From Cristatella mucedo (lineage: Eukaryota > Bryozoa > Phylactolaemata > Cristatellidae), in NCBI GenBank assembly GCA_009760855.2, contig WPIO01000018.1, positions 1,818,501-1,882,500 of the forward strand: a stretch of 64,000 bases of DNA. The letters run 5' to 3'. Both the position numbers and the translations under genes were made by a program. Under the pieces are notes generated by a model that did not search any database, had not been told where the DNA came from, and saw only the letters and a list, made by a program, of their open reading frames with translations. How positions within the stretch are numbered: position 1 is the first letter of the stretch; each line of letters begins with the position of its first letter. Shown in pieces: positions 44,946 through 57,302 of this stretch.

Positions 44946-46372
44946 CTAATTTCTGGCTCAGGTGAATTGAAAGCCGTCATTGCAGGGCATGCTTGAATCC
45001 AGACTGCAGAGACACGTCGACTACCATGTGAACATCCGCAAATGCAATGGTAGCTGTATCGCCGTCTGCTTGGTAGGCAAGGGCTTCTTCCCCAGCAGCA
45101 ACTTCGGTGGCATTCTGGAACTGGAGGTGAACCGAGGCTGCCTCTCCCAATGGTCAGATTCAGTCTCTAGTCTAGTACAAATGTCTTAGTAGGCTTCCAA
45201 GGAAGAAGACACTTGGCACTGCATTTTGTAGGAATGGCTTCGCCAGGAGTAACAGCACAGGCCCTCGTCAAGTCTACTACCGCCAAGCTATCGTGCCGAT
45301 GCTGGTTGCTGAGCCTTTGGCACAACCAATACATTTTAGCCTCACGTGAGTGCATATGGTGAACTGCAGCCAACTGAACTCAAGTAGCCCGGTTGTCGGT
45401 GACAGTGGCAGCATTACTGTGGCACAGTTCCTCAAGCCAGAGCAAGCTGGCACAGGCGAGTGGAACCCGAGTTTCAGCTAGCACTGCTGAGATAAGGGTG
45501 TTTCCCCAAACTCGTTATTTTACACCGTAAGCCTCATCAAAAAAACTTTGGCTGAATCGATAAAAAACCTTAGATGTTGCCCATTTTCATTTACCTACAT
45601 TTTTTAATTAAAAACAAAACTGAACATGCCAAATCTTATTTCATGTATGGTAAGCTTATTCAACGACGATCGCATGAAAAAGTTTGACTAATTCACAGAC
45701 AAGCCAATCATTGCAAATTCTCCAAAGAAATTTCTCTACCGTTAAAATCGACTGCATCCGCGAAAAGCAAACCACTTATCTAAAACTATCTATCTGATCT
45801 CAATGGGGAAACAGAGTCTAATAGAACCGTGCTACATAGCTGCTCGATCACAATGACGTTTCGATTTAGACTGCATGTTCTCGATCGATGGTCAGAAACC
45901 ACAATAGGGCATTGACTGTACACCTGCACAAAATTGTGCTGAAAAACCAAAGAATGTTCCAACCAACTTATCCTCCAACTCTAAAGGCATTCGTAAAATA
46001 GCCGAAACATATATGGGAAACTATAAGGATACTTAATATTGCAATTGGGTCTAGCATTGTATTAAGATTTCAATCAGCCACTGGGAATGCAAGCATGCCA
46101 TACATTATAAGTCTACACGTGCGATGCTTAGCAGGCCAGTTGAAGATGGTGAACCGATCTTCAGATCGTGAACTGATGGCTGCTGTTGTCAAAATGAATG
46201 GGTTCAACTGACTTTGAAAAAAGGAAAAAGTACCTTCCACAAACCAACGAATGAGGTTAATTAGTTTTGCACTACCTATCGATTGCCAACGATAACCATG
46301 ACTGTAGTACTTCAATTCTACCAGCTAGGATATTGAAGTTGCCTCGAGAAAAGGGAAGCTGAAATCATGGAA
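44946..46372. repeat. Tandem unit 1
   Basis: 1,427 bp to the next unit start. It contains ATTGAAAGCCGTCATTGC, GTGCCGATGCTGGTTGCTG, AACGACGATCGCATGAAAAA and AATCGACTGCATCCGC. It has the longest frame across its first part (44980-45189) of any unit, but no unit preserves the same frame throughout. Confidence 0.9.
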
Positions 46373-47797
46373 CTAATTTTGGCTCCGGCGAATTGAAAGC
46401 TGTGAACGATGGGCATGCTCGAATCCAGACTGCCGACACACAGGGAGAACCAAATGGACAGCCACAATTGCAATGGCAGCAGTTTAATGCCATTTGCTTG
46501 GTCAGCAAGGACTTCTTTCCCGGCCGCAACTGCTACATCATTTAGGCACTGTGGAGTTGTACCGAGGTTGCCTCACCCAGTGGTCAGAGTCAGTCTCCAG
46601 TCTAGTAGCAATGCCTTATCAGCCTTCCAAGCTAGAAGCCACTTGATACCTTTTTTATGGGAATGGCTACGCTTAGAAGAACCACACAGGTCCTCGTCGC
46701 GTCGACTACCGTCAAGCTATCGTGCCGATGCTGGTTGCTGAGCCTTTTGTACAGCCGATTCAATTTTGCCTCACGTGACGGCATAGAGTGAACTGCAGCC
46801 AGCTAAACTCAGGTAGCCCTGCTGTCGGTGACAGTGGCAGCCTTACTGTGGCACAGTTCCTCAAACTAGAGCAAGCTGGCACAGTCAAGTGAATCCCGAG
46901 TTTCAGCTAGTACTACTCAGATTAGGGCGTTTCGACAAACTCGTTATCCCACATCATAAGCCTCAGCAAAGAAAACTTAGGCTTAATCGATAAGAAAATC
47001 CTTAGATATGGTCCATTTTTATTCACCTAAATTTTGTACTTAATGACAGAACTGAACATGTCTAATCTTATTTCAAGTACGGAAAGCCTATTCAAGACGA
47101 TCACATGAAAAAGCTTGACTAATTCACAGACAAGCCAATCACTACAAATTCTCCAAAGTGATTTCTCTGTTTTAAATCGACTGCATCCACGAAAAGCAAA
47201 GCACTAATCAAAAATTATCTGATCTCAATAAGGAAAAAGAGTGTAATCAAACCGTGCTGCATAGCTGCTTGATCACATTGACATTTCGGTTTAGACTGCA
47301 TGTTCTCGATCGATCGTCAGAAACCACAATAGGGCACTGCCTGTACACCTGCACAAATGTGTGCTGAAAAAACAAAGAATGTGCCAACTGACATCTCTTC
47401 CAACTCTCAATGCATTCATACAAGGTCCAAAGCGTATATGGAAAACCATAAGAGATATTTAATACTGCAACTGGGCCTAGCATTATATAAGGTTTCAATC
47501 AGCCACTGGGAACACAAGCATGCCATACATTAAAAGTCTACCCGTGCGATGCTTAGCAGACGAGTTGAAGATCGTGAACCGATCTTCAGATCGTGAACTG
47601 GTGGCTGCTCTTGTCAAGTTGAACGGGTTCAAGTGTCGTTGAAAAAGTAAAAAAGTACCTTCCACAAATCAACGAATGAGGTTTATTAGTTTTGCGCTGC
47701 CTATCGTTTGCCAATGAAAAGCACGGCTGTAGTACTTCAATTCTACTAGCAAGGATATTGATGTTGCCTCGAGAAAAGGGAAGCTGAAATCGTGGAA
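46373..47797. repeat. Tandem unit 2
   Basis: 1,425 bp. Same landmarks in the same order as unit 1, with GCTGTGAACGATGGGCATGC at its start, a variant shared with unit 4. Confidence 0.9.
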
Positions 47798-49221
47798 CTA
47801 ATTTTGGCACAGGCAAGTTGAAAGCCGTTATTGCTGGGCATGCTCGTATCCAGACTGCTGACACACGGGACCACCACATGGACAGCTGTGATTGCAATGG
47901 CAGCAGTGCAACGCCGATTGCTTGCTCAGCAAGGACTTCTTCCCCGGCAGCAACTGCTACCTCATTCAGGCACTGGAGGTGTACCGAGGTTGCCTCACCC
48001 AGTGGTCAGAGTCAGTCTCCACTCTAGTAGCAATTCCATATTGGCCTTTCAAGCTCGAAGACACTGGGTTCCGTTTTTTATAGGAATGGCTTCCATAGGA
48101 AAAACCACACAGGTCCTCGTCGCGTCTACTACCGTCAAGCTATCATGCTGATGCTGGTTGCTGAGCCTTTACTACAACCATTACATTTTATCTCACGTGA
48201 CTGCATTGAGTGAACCGAAGCCAGCTAAACTCAAGTAGCTCGGTTGTCGGTGACGGTAGCAGCCTGACTGTGCCACGGTTCCTCAAGCCAGAGCAAGCTG
48301 GCACAGGCAAGTGAATCCCGAGATTCAGCTAGCACTACTGAGATAAGGGTGTTTCGCCGAACTCGTTATCTTACATCATAAGCCTCAGCAAAGAAAACTT
48401 ATGCTGAATCGATAAAAAATCCTCAGATATGGCTCATTTTCATTTACCTACATTTTGTCCTTTTTCACGGAACTAAACATGTCTAATCTTATTTCATGCA
48501 CGGAAAGCCTATTCAAGACGATCGCATGAAAAAGCTTGACTAATTCACAGACAAGCCAATCACTACAAATTCTCTAAAGAGATTTCTCTACCATTAAAAT
48601 CGACTGCATCCACCAAAAGCAAACAACTTATCTAAAACAATCTGATCTCAATGGGGAAAGAGAGTCTCATAGAACCGTGCTGCATAGCTGCTTGATCACA
48701 TTGACGTTTAGATTTAGACTGCATGTTCTCGATCGATGGTCAGAAACCACAATAGGGTATTGACTGCACACGTACACAAATTTGTGCTGAAAAACCAAAG
48801 AATGTTCTAACCGACGTATCCTCCAACTCTAAATGCATTCGTAAAATAGCCAAAACATATATGGGAAACTATAAGGGATATTTAATACTGCAACTGGGCC
48901 TAGCATTATATTAAGGTTTCAATCAGCCATTGGGAATGCAAGCATGCCTTAAATTATAAGCCTACACGTGCGATGCTTAGCAGGCCAGTTGAAGATAGTG
49001 AACCGACCTTCAGATCGTGAACTGGTGGCTGCTGTTGTCAAAATGAATTGGTTCAACTGACGTTGAAAAAGGGAAAAAGTACCTTCCACAAACCAACGAA
49101 TGAGGTTACTTATTTTTGCACTGCCTATCTATTGCCAATGATAAGCATGGCTGTAGTACTTCAATTCTACCAGCTAGGATATTGAAGTTGCCTCGAGAAA
49201 AGGGAAGCTGAAATCATGGAA
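47798..49221. repeat. Tandem unit 3
   Basis: 1,424 bp. Starts GGCACAGGCAAGTTGAAAG. The GAAGATCG...CGATCTTC hairpin belonging to the end of unit 2 is at 47567-47587; here its equivalent near 48990 is partly eroded. Confidence 0.9.
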
Positions 49222-50650
49222 CTAATTTTGGCTCCGGCGAATTAAAAGCTGTGAATGATGGGCATGCTCGAATCAAGACTACCGACACACAGGGAGAACC
49301 AAATGGACAGCCACAATTGCAATGGCAGCAATACAACGCCGTTTGCTTGGTCAGCAAGGACTTCTTTCCCAGCTGCAACTGCTTACCTAATTCAGGCCCT
49401 GGAGGTCCACCGAGGTTGGCTCACCTAGTGGTTAGAGTCATTCTCCAGTCTTGTAGCAATGCCTTATCAGCCTTCCAAGCTAGAAGACACCCGGTACTGT
49501 TTTGTATAGGAATGGCTTCGTTAGGATTAACCAGACAGGTCCTGGTCACGTCTACTATCATCAAGCTATCGTGCCGATGCTGGCGACTGAGCCATTAGTA
49601 CAACCCATACATTTTAGCCTCACGCAACTGCATAGAGTGAACTGCAGCCAGCTAAACTCAGGTGGCCTTGTTTTCAGTTACAGTGGCAGCCTTACTGTGC
49701 CACAGTTCCTCAAGCTAGGGCAGGCTGTCACAGGCAAGTTAAACCCCGGTTTCAGCTAGAACTACTGAGATAAAGGTGTTTCGCCAAACTCGTTATCTTA
49801 AATCATTAGCCTCACCAAAGAAAACCTAGGCAGAATTGATAAAAAAAATGCTCAGGTATGGCCCAATTTCATTCACCTACATTGTGCACTTAATGACAAA
49901 ACTGAACATGTCTAATTATATCATGTATGGTCAACTTATTCAACGACGATCGCATGGAAAAGCTTGACTAATTCACAGACAAGCCAGTCATTAAAAATCC
50001 TCCAAAGAGGTTTCTCTACAGTTAAAATCGACTGCATCCGCGGAAAGCAAAGCACATATCTAAAAATATCTGATCTCAATGGGAAAAATAAGTCTAATAA
50101 AGCCGTGCTGCATCGCTGCTTGATCGAATCGACGTTTCGGTTTAGACAGCCTGTTCTCGATCAATGGTCAGAAACCACAATACGGAATTGACTGTACACC
50201 TGCACAAATTTCAGCTGAAAAACCAAAGAATGTGCCAACCGTCATATCCTCCAACTCTAAACAAACTCGCTAAAAGGCCTAAAATTACATGGGAAACTAT
50301 TGGGGATAATGAATATTGCAACTGGGTCACAGCATTATATTATGGTTTCAATCAGCCACTGGAAACGCAATCCCACCATGCATCACAATCCTACCCGTGT
50401 GATTCTTAGCAGACGAATTGCAGTTCGTGAACCAATCTTCAGATCATGAACTGATTGCTGCTGTTGTAGATTAAAACGCATTCAACTGACGTTCAAAAAG
50501 TGAAAAAGTACCTTCCACGAACCAACGAATGAGGTGAATTCGATTTGCACAACCTATCTATTGCCAATGATAAGCATTGCTGTAGTACTTCAATTCTACC
50601 AGCTAGGATATTGAAGTTGCCTCGAGAAAAGGGAAGCTGAAATCATGGAA
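49222..50650. repeat. Tandem unit 4
   Basis: 1,429 bp. Shares the CTGTGAATGATGGGCATGC variant with unit 2. It carries the only uninterrupted version (49502-49759) of a segment whose TGA codon is present in most other units, so coding is doubtful. Confidence 0.9.
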
Positions 50651-52077
50651 CTAATTTTGGCTCCAGCGAATTGAAACCCGTTATTGCTGGGCATGCTCGA
50701 ATCCAGACTGCCGACACACGGGGACAACCACGTGGACAGCCGGAATTGCAAAGGCAGCAGTGCAAAGCCGTTTGCTTATTCAGGAAAGACTTCTTCTCCA
50801 GCTGTAACTGCTGTCTCATTCTGGCTCTGGAGATGCACCGAGGTTGCCTCACCTAGTGGTCAGAGTCAGACTCCAGTCTAGTAGCAATGCCTCATTAGTC
50901 TTCTAAGCTAGAAGACACTGGGTTCCGTTTTTCATAGGAATGGCTTCGCTAGGAAAAACCACACAGGTCCTGGTCACGTCTTCTACCGTCAAGCTATCGT
51001 GCCGATGCTGGTTGCTGAGCCTTTAGTATAACCGATACCTTTTAGCCTCACGTGACTGCATAGAGTGAACGGCAGCCAGCTAAACTCAGGCAGCCAAGTT
51101 ATCGGTGACAGCTGTGCCTTACTGAGGCACAGTTCCTCAAGCCAGAGCAAGCTGGCACAGGCGAGTGAATCCCGAGTTTCAGCTAGCACTACTGAGATAC
51201 GTGTGTTTCGCCAAACTTGTTGTCCTACATCATAAGCCTCAGCAAAAAAAGATTAGGCTGAATCGATAAAAAAATCCTCAGATATGGCCCATTTTCATTC
51301 ACCTACATTTTGTACTTAATGACAAAACTGTACATGTCTAATATTATTTTATGTACGGAAATCCTATTTAGCGACGATCGCATGAAAAAGCCTGACTAAT
51401 TCCCAGACAAACCAATCACGACAAATTCTCCAAAGAGATTTGTCTATTTTTTATATCGACTTCATCCTCAAAAAGCAAACCACTTATCTAAAACTATCAG
51501 ATCTCAATGGGGAAAAAGAGTCTTATAGAACCGTGCTGAATAGCCCCTTGATCACATCGACATTTCGGTTTAGACTGCATGTTCTCGATCGGTCGTCAGA
51601 AACCACAATAGGGCATTGGCAGTACACCTGCACAAATTTGTGCTGGAAAACCAAGGAATGTGCCAACTGACGTATTCTCCGACTCTAAATGCTTTTGCAT
51701 AAGGGCCAAAACGTATATGAGAAACTATAAGAGATTTGTAATACTGCAACTGGGCCTAGCATTATATTAAGGTTTCAATCAGCCACTGGGAATGCAAGCA
51801 TGCCATACATTAAAAGACTACCCGTGCGATGCTTAGCAGACGAGTTACAGATCGTGAACTGATCTTCAGATCACAAACTGATTGCTGCTGTTGTCAAGTT
51901 AAACACGTTCACCTGACGTTCAATAAGTAAAAAAGTACCTCCCACAAACTAACCAATGAAGTAAATTAGTTTTGCACTGCCTATCTATTGCTAATGATAA
52001 GCATGGCTAAAGTACTTCGATTCTACCAGCTAGGATATTGATGTTACCTCGAGAAAAGGGAAGCTGAAATCGTGGAA
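50651..52077. repeat. Tandem unit 5
   Basis: 1,427 bp. Landmarks as in unit 1; start variant GGCTCCAGCGAATTGAAACC. Confidence 0.9.
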
Positions 52078-52481
52078 CTAATTTTGGCTCTGGCGAATTG
52101 AAAGCCGTCATTGCTGGGCATGCTCGAATCCAGACTTCCAACACACGGGGACTACCACATGGTCAGCCACAATTGCAATGGCAGCAGTGCAATGCCGTTT
52201 TCTTGGTCAGCAAGGACTTCTTCCCTGGCCGCCACTGCTACCTCATTTAGGCACTGGAGGTGCACCGACTGCCTCACCCAGTGGTCAGAGTCAGTCTCCA
52301 GTCTAGTAGCAATGCCTTATCAGCCTTCCAAGCTAGAAGCCACTAGATACCGTTCTTTATAGGAATGGCTTTGCTTAAAAGAACTATGTAGGTCCTGGTC
52401 AGGTCTACTACAGTCAAGCTATCCTGCCAATGCTGGTTGCTGACCCTTTTGTACAACCGATTCAGTTTTGCCTCACGTGAC

Positions 52482-52540
<59 letters not shown>

Positions 52541-53677
52541 ATATAATTCATTTATATAGCGCCCCAAGGGAACTTAATCTCTATTCAGGCGCTTCACATA
52601 AGCCTCGTAGCTCGAGCCCACGACCTCAGTCAGACCTTGGTTGGGGCTAGCACCTTATAGAGTGAACTGCAGCCCCCTAAACTCAGGTAGCCCTGTTGTC
52701 AGTTACAGTGGCAGCCTTAATGCGGCACAGTTCCTCTAACCAGAGCAAGCTGGCACAGGCAAGTGAAACCCGAGTTTCAGCTAGCACTACTGAGATAAAG
52801 GTGTTTCGCCAATCTCGTTATCTTACATCATAAGCCTCAGCAAAGAAAACCTAGGCTGAATCGATAAAGAAAATCCTCAGATGTGGCCCAATTTCATTCA
52901 CCCACATTTTTTACTTAATGAAAAAACTGAACATGTCTAATCTTATTTCATGTACGGTAATCTTATTCAACGACGATTGCATGAAAAACCTTGACTAATT
53001 CACTGACAAGCCGATCATTAAAAATTCTCTAATGAGGTTGCTTAACCGTTAAAATCGACTGCATCCACGAAAAGCAGAGCACATATCTAAAAATATCTGA
53101 TCTCAATGGGGAAAAATAGTCTAATAGAGCCGTGCTGCATCGCTGCTTGATCAAATCGACGTTTCGGTTAAAACTGCATGTTCTCCATCAATGGTAAGAA
53201 GCCACAATGGGGCATCGACTGTACACCAGCACCAATTTCTGGTGAAAAACCAAAGAATATGCCAACCGTCATACCTTCCAACTCTAAGCGCATTCGCAAA
53301 AAGGCCGAAACTGATATTGGAAACTGAAGGACATTATGAATATTGCAACTAGGTCATAGCACTATATTGTGGTTTCAATCAGCCACTGGGAATGCCATCC
53401 TGCCATACATCAAAAGCCTACTCGTGTGATTCTTAGCAGACGAATTGAAGTTCGTGAACCGATCTTCAGATCATGAACTGATTGATGCTGTTATCAAGTT
53501 AAACGCATTCAACTGACGTTCAAAAAGTGACAAAGTACCTTTCACAAACCAGCGAATGAGGTTACCTAGTTTTGGTCCACCAATCTATTGCCAATGATAA
53601 GCATGGCTGTAGTACGTCAATTCTACCAGCTAGGATATGGACGTGGCCTCGAGAAAAGGGTAGCTGAAATCATGGAA
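52078..53677. repeat. Tandem unit 6, interrupted by a SINE-A
   Basis: 1,600 bp, that is one unit plus about 174 bp inserted at 52484-52657. Removing the insert restores GACTGCATAGAGTGAACTGC as in the other units. Confidence 0.9.
52484..52657 (-). mobile_element. 5'-truncated SINE-A with (AT)n tail, inserted in unit 6
   Basis: The AT tract (52484-52546) is the tail. ATATAATTCATTTATATAGC, CCCAAGGGAACTTAATCTCT and ATTCAGGCGCTTCACATAAG give the hairpin part. GCTCGAGCCCACGACC is the B box, and CCTTGGTTGGGGCTAGCACC part of the head. The A box is missing. A short ATA repeat at the junctions may be the target duplication. Confidence 0.85.
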
Positions 53678-55985
53678 ATAATTTTGGCTCCGGCGAATTG
53701 AAAGCCATCATTGCTGGGCATGCTCGAATCCAGACTGCCGACACACGGGACATCCACATGGACAGCCACAATTGCAATGGCAGCAGTGCAAAGCCGTTTG
53801 CTTATTAAGCAAGGACATCTTCCCCAGCTGCCCCTGCTGCCTCATTCAACCACCGGAGGTGCATCGAGGTTGCCTCAGCCAGTGGTCAGGGTCAGTCTCC
53901 AGTCTAGTAGCAATTGATTATAAGTCTTCCAAGCTAGAAGACACTGGGTACCGTTTTTTATAGGAATGGCTTCGCTAGGATTAACCACACAGGTCCTTGT
54001 CACGTCTACTACCGTCAAGCTATCGAGCCGATGCTGGTTGCTGAGCCTTTAGTACAACCAATACGTTTGAGCATCGAGTGACTGCCTAGAGTGAACTGGA
54101 GAAAGCTAAACTCAGGTAGGGCTGTGGTCGGTTATAGTGGAAGGCTTATGACGATGCTGATTGCTGAGTCTTTAGTACGACCAATACGTTTGAGCATCGT
54201 GTGACTGCCTAGAGTTAACTGAAGAAAGCTGGACTCAGGTAGTGCTGTCGTCGGTTATAGTGGACGGCTTTTTGTGGTACCATTGCTCCAGCTGGAGAAA
54301 GATGGTATGGGCAAGTGATACCCGAGTTTTTCAGCTGACATACGGCAATACAGCTTGTTCCTGTGCTATTTGCAAAAAACTATCACGGTCTATCCTTGGC
54401 ACCCGATGGTGTCTGATAGCCTGCTACTGCTTCTTGTGCATGGCTCCACTGACTGCAATGACAGACTTTATGCTCCTTCATCAACCGCTGCTCTTCATGA
54501 TGATCGTAGTAGCACCCATGCAGCATTCAGATCCTCATCTTTCCACCACATTATTTGGTGAGCTTTCAGGCAAACAAAACCGGGTAAGAAACCTTTGCCT
54601 CCCGGTAAACTCCACTGGCTATGATCAAAACCAGAGTTACCCACTATAATGGCTACGTCATAAGTTCCACATCTGCTGCAGCATAAGACTCAGTATTTAA
54701 TGGATCCCAAATCTCATTGACACGCATACTTCTAACAGCATCGATGGCTATCCTACAGGTTGGGATTTGGAAGAGATTGTCGAATTTCACGGGTCTTAAA
54801 TAGGGGAATGTTTTGAGAGAATCTTTTCCTCTAGCCCATTGTTTTAAAGGAGGCTTCAAAAAAGAGTATATTAGCCTTCAGTTTCATTGCACCCGTGAAT
54901 TTTATTGGGTTCAACCACCTTTTATTCTGACTACCCAGTGCAGAGGAACGCTTGTAAGGGCTAAACTATGACGTCGAACGAGGTAGATCTATAGGAGAGT
55001 ACAACTAAAGGCCTACTAAAGTTATTAGAAATAGGCAAACTTAAAAATGATACCACGACTAACTACCATCAAAAAGACTGAATTTCAATCTAACCGTTAC
55101 CCATGGAAAAAAAAACTTTTAGTGAATGCATTACAACAACCTTGCAATGCTGATGCCCAGGCAAGACCAGAAAGTGACAGATGTTCAGCTTAAACCCTGA
55201 TTGCTATAACCTCAAAGTATGTAAATAGGGCTTCTTAGGCTCGATAAAGGTAAATAAGGACACGTGTTCTGCGAAATGGGTAATCTTGCATGATAAGCTT
55301 CAGCAAAGAAAATTGAGGCTGAATAACAAAAACACTTTCTCAGATGTGGCCCATTTTAATTCACCAACATTTTGCACTTAATGACAAAACTGAACATGTC
55401 TAATCTTAATACCTGTATGGTAAGCTTATTCAACGACGACCGCATAAAAAAGTTTGACCAATTCACAGAAAAGCTAATCACTAGAAATTCTCCAAAGATA
55501 TTTCTCTATCGTTAAAATTGACTGCATCCACGGAAAGCAACGCACTCATCTAAACTAATCTGATCACAATGGGAAAAAAGAGTCTAATAGAACCGTGCTG
55601 CATAGCTGCTTGATCACATTGACGTTTCGGTTTAGACTGCATGTTCTCGATTGATAGCCAGACTCACAATGGGGCACTGACTGTATACCTACAGAAATTT
55701 CTGCTGAAGAACCAAAGAATGTGCCAACCATCATATCCCCCAACTCTAAACGGATTCGTAAAAAGCCCAAAAAATATATGGAAAGCAATAGGTGATAGTA
55801 AAAACCACAACTGGGCCATAGCAATATAACAACGCTTCAATCAACCACTGAGCATGCAAGCATGCCATACAGTAAAAGCCTGCCCGAGCGATGCTTAGCA
55901 GACAAGCTGAAGATCGTGAACTGATCTTCAAATCGTGAACTGATAGTTACTGCTGACAAGTTGAACGGGTTTAACTGACGTTGAA
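53678..55985. repeat. Right long array unit (about 2.3 kb)
   Basis: Begins like the short units, then contains a 123-bp duplication (54029-54274) and a stretch of about 0.9 kb (about 54337-55235) missing from units 1-6. From about 55236 it rejoins the short-unit pattern (GCATGATAAGCTTCAGCAAA, ATTCAACGACGACCGCATAA, GAAGATCGTGAACTGATCTTC). It ends at GACGTTGAAAAAC near 55985, where unrelated sequence begins. Confidence 0.75.
54029..54274. repeat. 123-bp direct duplication inside the right long unit
   Basis: CGATGCTGGTTGCTGAGCC at 54029 and CGATGCTGATTGCTGAGTC at 54152 start two copies that stay aligned to GGTTATAGTGGAAGGCTT/GGTTATAGTGGACGGCTT. Period 123 bp. The other units have one copy. Confidence 0.85.
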
Positions 55986-57229
55986 AAACTAGCTCTTCGA
56001 TGGTGTAGCCATAAAGTGACTCATCAGCTATGTAAATTCGGCTAGCTTTCCTTCTGTGGTTGTCAGCACGATCCGAGCATGTCTCTCGGTAGAGTTCAAC
56101 CACCCCACTGACCAAATAACGCTACTATAGTGAGTAGCACTGGCTAACAGGCTAGCATTGCACTGCAATAACTTTGTCAGCTGGAATAAACCGCTTTGTC
56201 AGCTGGAAGAAAGTGCGTCTTTGGTTAACCTGCACACTTCTGCGACCGAACTTTACATCTCTAATCTACGCTTAGTAGCTAGGAGTGCCAGTTCGCCTTT
56301 AAGAACTTAAGCAGCATTCGATTAGTAATCATAATAGTAAGAGTAATAAAGTACCTTTTCTTCGCTTCTGCCAGACACCGCGATGCAACTATGTTCACAG
56401 CAGCAGCTTTTAGTTAGGGGCCAATCTCGTTCTTAAAATGTGTCAGGAATAACCGTAGCTGACAAAGTGTCAACGTGCCCTTTATTGACGGGAATTCCGG
56501 CCTCACACGTTTAGGATCAAGCAGTAGATGTGTCAGGACTTTCACCTTGGGGAGGGGAAACCTGTGAAATTAACTTGTAGAAAGCCATGACCCCCCGAGG
56601 TATTTCAGTGTAGGCGGGACCCGACCGTCAATAAATGGAAAATGGTATGTAGCATAAAATCATAGTGCTTATTTGTCACGAGCTCGGTGGTTGCTAGGTG
56701 TATCGAGTAGAGTCAAGACATCATTTCGTCTTCGTAATGGTGCAAGTAGGGAGTCGGGGTAGATGGGAGGTCCACGTCACCGTTCACCATTAGGAGTTCT
56801 CACTGTCTTCCCCTAGCTCCACCACTGATGTGAGGGTATAACCTCACTAAAACGATTTGTCTACCACCGTTAATTCTGGCCTAAAATTCCATGAAAAACA
56901 CTAAATGTTGGCAGGGCTACAAATTCAGGCTGAGTTTACTTTTAACCAAGAGATCAGGTCTCAATAAATCAAACAAGTTCGCGAACGACTGTAAAGAAGT
57001 TAACTTGCAATACAAATGTAACATGCGATAAAGTTCTGCACGTTCAGCGGTATGCAAAGTGCATCAACGCTCAAAAGGAAGTTCCAGCTCTGGTTCATAT
57101 TTTCTGGCATCCTAACACCGATTTTAAGTTCGTAAAAAATTCTTCGGTGTTTCTCTCGGTTTCTATTACTTTTCGCTTCTGTCTCTCTATCTGTCTTTAT
57201 CACTCCACTCTTTCATTCAGTCAATTAAG

Positions 57230-57231
<2 letters not shown>
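55986..57231. other. Unassigned sequence right of the array
   Basis: No array words after 55985. No exon-like segment or element recognised. Confidence 0.3.
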
Positions 57232-57280
<49 letters not shown>

Positions 57281-57302
57281 CTCTCTCTCTCTCTCTCTCT
57301 CT
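57232..57302. repeat. (CT)n microsatellite
   Basis: CT run of about 70 bp with one CCC interruption, followed by ACATATATGTATATATACAT-type sequence. Confidence 0.97.

Noticed and set aside
44946-55985. Gene family encoded by the tandem units
   Set aside because: Frames such as LGMLESRL and SKDFFP are shifted differently in different units, and most units share an in-frame TGA. No unit keeps one frame throughout, so coding is not supported for the short units.
42715-55985. CRISPR array or ribosomal DNA
   Set aside because: The repeat period is 1.4 kb with no short repeats and spacers. The rRNA core motifs I know were not seen.
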